Source: Solirubrobacteraceae bacterium
GTDB lineage: Bacteria; Actinomycetota; Thermoleophilia; Solirubrobacterales; Solirubrobacteraceae
NCBI GenBank assembly: GCA_030149625.1
Contig: JASLHP010000212.1
Span: 1 to 9,148 of the forward strand
Direction of reading: 5' to 3'
DNA length: 9,148 bases
Of this stretch, positions 6,279 to 9,148 are shown one piece after another. The position numbers and the translations under genes are program-made. Each line of letters begins with the position of its first letter. The stretch's first letter is position 1. The notes beneath the pieces were generated by a model. That model searched no databases. It was not told the origin of the DNA and saw nothing but the letters and a program-made list of their open reading frames with translations.

Positions 6279-7494
6279 CCGCCCGCTCCATCGCCAGCTC
6301 CACCTCGGTGCCCTCGCCCCGCCTGCTCCTCACCGCCGCGCGGCCGTGATGACGCGCCATGCGCGCGACGATCGAGTCGCGCACGCCGCGGCGATCCTCC
6401 GGAATCGCGTCCACATCGAAGCCGACGCCGCGATCGCGCACGAACACCTCGACGCTGGCCTCGCCGACCTCCGCATACAGGTCGACGCGCGCGCTGCCCG
6501 CGAACTTGGCCGCGTTCGTCATCGCCTCACGCGCCGCCTGCACGAGCGCCTCCAGACCGCCGTTCAAGGGCGCGTCGCCGACCGTCACCACCTCGATCGG
6601 CACGCCGTGCAGCTCCTCGACGTCCGCCGCCGCGCGCTCCAGCGCAGCCACCACGCTGTCCGCTTCGGAGTCTCCGGGCCGCTGCAAGAGCCAACTGCGC
6701 AGCTCGCGCTCCTGGCGGCGCGCGAGCCCCGCCACCTCGCGCGGATCGCCAGCGCGCTTCTGGATCAGCGCGAGCGTCTGCAGCACCGAGTCGTGCAGGT
6801 GCGCGGCCACCTCCGCGCGCTCCTGCTCGCGGATGCGCGCCGCGCGCTCGAACGACAGGCTGCTACCCAGCCGCATCACCCACGGACCGACCACCAGGCC
6901 CACGACCATGCCGATGATCGCGACCGCCCAGATCGCCTTGCCGAGGCTGTGCTGCACGCCGACCGCATGCAGCAGCGCGGCGGCGCCGAACGCCACGAAC
7001 AGGCCCCCCGCGATCAGACGCGGAGCGCCGACCTGTGCCGGGCGGTTCAGGTACTCGCGCAACGTCGGGCGCCGTCTCGGCGGCGAGTCCCCCACGGTCA
7101 CCACCGGGCGCCACAACAGCGCCATCCCGCAGGCCCCCAGCACGAGCGGCCACAATCCCTCGCCCACGCGCGAGCCGGCCAGATGCACGCCGGCGAACAG
7201 CGCCGCCACCGTCAGCACGATCAGCGGTGCCTGGCGCCATGCGCCTGCACGGCGAGACCGCGTGCCGCCGGGGCTCGCCGGGATCAGCGCCCACGCAAGC
7301 GCGTACGCAGCCACGCCGAGCCCACCCACCGTCGCCGCCATCACCGCCAACACGCGCACGACCAGCACCTCTACGCCCATGCGCTCAGCGAGTCCCGCGC
7401 ACACGCCGCCGAGCAACGCCCGGTCGAGCGGCCGCCGAAGCGACGCCGCGGCCGGCGCCTTGGGCTGCCCTGCCGATGCCGGCGCGGAGGCCAT
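6271..7494 (-). CDS. PspC-domain sensor histidine kinase (HisKA_3 type)
   Basis: This 407-aa membrane sensor kinase starts with a PspC domain (about 19-73; RPLDRALLGGVCAGLAERMG and a hydrophobic helix). Further hydrophobic segments follow near 88-104, 113-128, 157-178 and 187-207. The dimerisation/phosphoacceptor motif HLHDSVLQT at 232-240 gives His234 as the likely phosphorylation site. The ATPase domain has an N-box EAMTNAAKFAG (323-333; Asn327), a G1 box DRGVGFD (354-360) and GEGTEVEL (393-400). PspC modules in such kinases are linked to cell-envelope stress in actinobacteria; no PspA is encoded nearby. ATG 7494 has no Shine-Dalgarno and sits 6 bp after a -10-like CATGAT, so the message may be leaderless. 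The gene overlaps the regulator gene by 8 bp. The identification is strong; the signal sensed is unknown. Confidence 0.95.
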   Translation of the reverse strand: MASAPASAGQPKAPAAASLRRPLDRALLGGVCAGLAERMGVEVLVVRVLAVMAATVGGLGVAAYALAWALIPASPGGTRSRRAGAWRQAPLIVLTVAALFAGVHLAGSRVGEGLWPLVLGACGMALLWRPVVTVGDSPPRRRPTLREYLNRPAQVGAPRLIAGGLFVAFGAAALLHAVGVQHSLGKAIWAVAIIGMVVGLVVGPWVMRLGSSLSFERAARIREQERAEVAAHLHDSVLQTLALIQKRAGDPREVAGLARRQERELRSWLLQRPGDSEADSVVAALERAAADVEELHGVPIEVVTVGDAPLNGGLEALVQAAREAMTNAAKFAGSARVDLYAEVGEASVEVFVRDRGVGFDVDAIPEDRRGVRDSIVARMARHHGRAAVRSRRGEGTEVELAMERADA

Positions 7495-7500
7495 CGCTCA

Positions 7501-7529
7501 ATCATGCCAGCGCGATCCCTGCGCGCACA
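7501..7529 (-). promoter_or_regulatory. Candidate promoter of the kinase-regulator operon, leaderless-compatible
   Basis: On the minus strand, TGG-CATGAT (hexamer 7501-7506, with an upstream TG as in extended -10 elements) ends 6 bp before the kinase ATG. The -35 position at 17-bp spacing is TGTGCG (7524-7529), a poor match directly touching the inverted repeat 7530-7545. The layout is the same as at the ABC operon, which makes an activator-dependent promoter plausible. It is unproven. Confidence 0.33.
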
Positions 7530-7545
7530 TAAGGGATTGCCCTTA
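7530..7545. promoter_or_regulatory. Putative response-regulator binding site upstream of the kinase gene (autoregulation)
   Basis: TAAGGG-ATTG-CCCTTA is a perfect inverted repeat with 6-bp arms and a 4-bp spacer, a layout common for NarL/LuxR-family regulator dimers. It ends 35 bp before the kinase start codon. A copy with 14 of 16 identical bases precedes the ABC operon at 5444-5459. I did not notice further copies in the window. Confidence 0.65.
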
Positions 7546-7547
7546 CG

Positions 7548-7591
7548 CGCGGCGTGCCACGCGCACGCCGCGAGGCGGCCGCCAGGCCGCC
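7548..7591 (-). terminator. Two tandem GC hairpins after acs, possible terminator
   Basis: The first hairpin met by acs transcripts is GGCGGCC/GGCCGCC (7574-7591, 7-bp stem, 4-nt loop). The second is a perfect 9-bp stem (7548-7556 with 7564-7572, 7-nt loop). They lie 16 to 59 bp past the acs stop and just before the kinase operator. Neither has a U-tract, so termination would be of the GC-hairpin kind described for some actinobacteria, or the pair may only insulate and protect the acs 3' end. Confidence 0.5.
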
Positions 7592-7606
7592 CCATAAAGG
7601 AGTTCC

Positions 7607-9148
<1,542 letters not shown>

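Overview
This window is very GC-rich DNA with dense, overlapping genes, all on the minus strand. Codon usage is strongly G/C at third positions. The gene types (PspC-domain histidine kinase with a LuxR-type regulator, BcrA-like ABC exporter, AMP-forming acetyl-CoA synthetase) suggest a high-GC actinobacterium. My guess is the Thermoleophilia/Solirubrobacterales group, but this is an inference from style; no marker gene is present.

Layout, in the direction of transcription (right to left): (1) acs, acetyl-CoA synthetase, whose N-terminus is cut off by the right window edge. It is followed by two GC-rich hairpins. (2) A two-component pair with an 8-bp gene overlap: a membrane histidine kinase with an N-terminal PspC domain, then a NarL/LuxR-family response regulator. 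(3) Another GC-hairpin intergenic stretch, then a tightly packed four-gene run: ABC ATPase and ABC permease (ATGA overlap), an M3-family oligoendopeptidase F 23 bp later, and an SDR oxidoreductase coupled by a GTGA overlap. (4) A 95-bp intergenic region, then a HipB-type antitoxin and HipA-type kinase toxin (14-bp overlap). The HipA C-terminal half runs off the left edge.

Two regulatory signals stand out. The two-component operon and the ABC-peptidase-SDR operon share an inverted-repeat motif (TAAGGG-N4-CCCTTA; 14 of 16 bases identical between the copies, including an identical 13-mer). It lies 35-38 bp upstream of the first start codon in each. Both start codons lack a Shine-Dalgarno and have a -10-like hexamer 6-8 bp upstream, which would fit leaderless transcripts activated by the response regulator. 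If so, the kinase-regulator pair controls itself and a neighbouring exporter/peptidase/SDR module. The second signal is a set of three 18-bp imperfect palindromes upstream of hipB, spaced exactly 38 bp centre to centre, with the last one covering the hipB start codon. They are probably HipB operators.

The acs gene carries three in-frame copies of a 24-bp tandem repeat that expand a surface segment near the end of the large domain. No RNA genes, mobile elements, CRISPR arrays or plus-strand genes could be supported. No stretch longer than about 115 bp lacks a gene.
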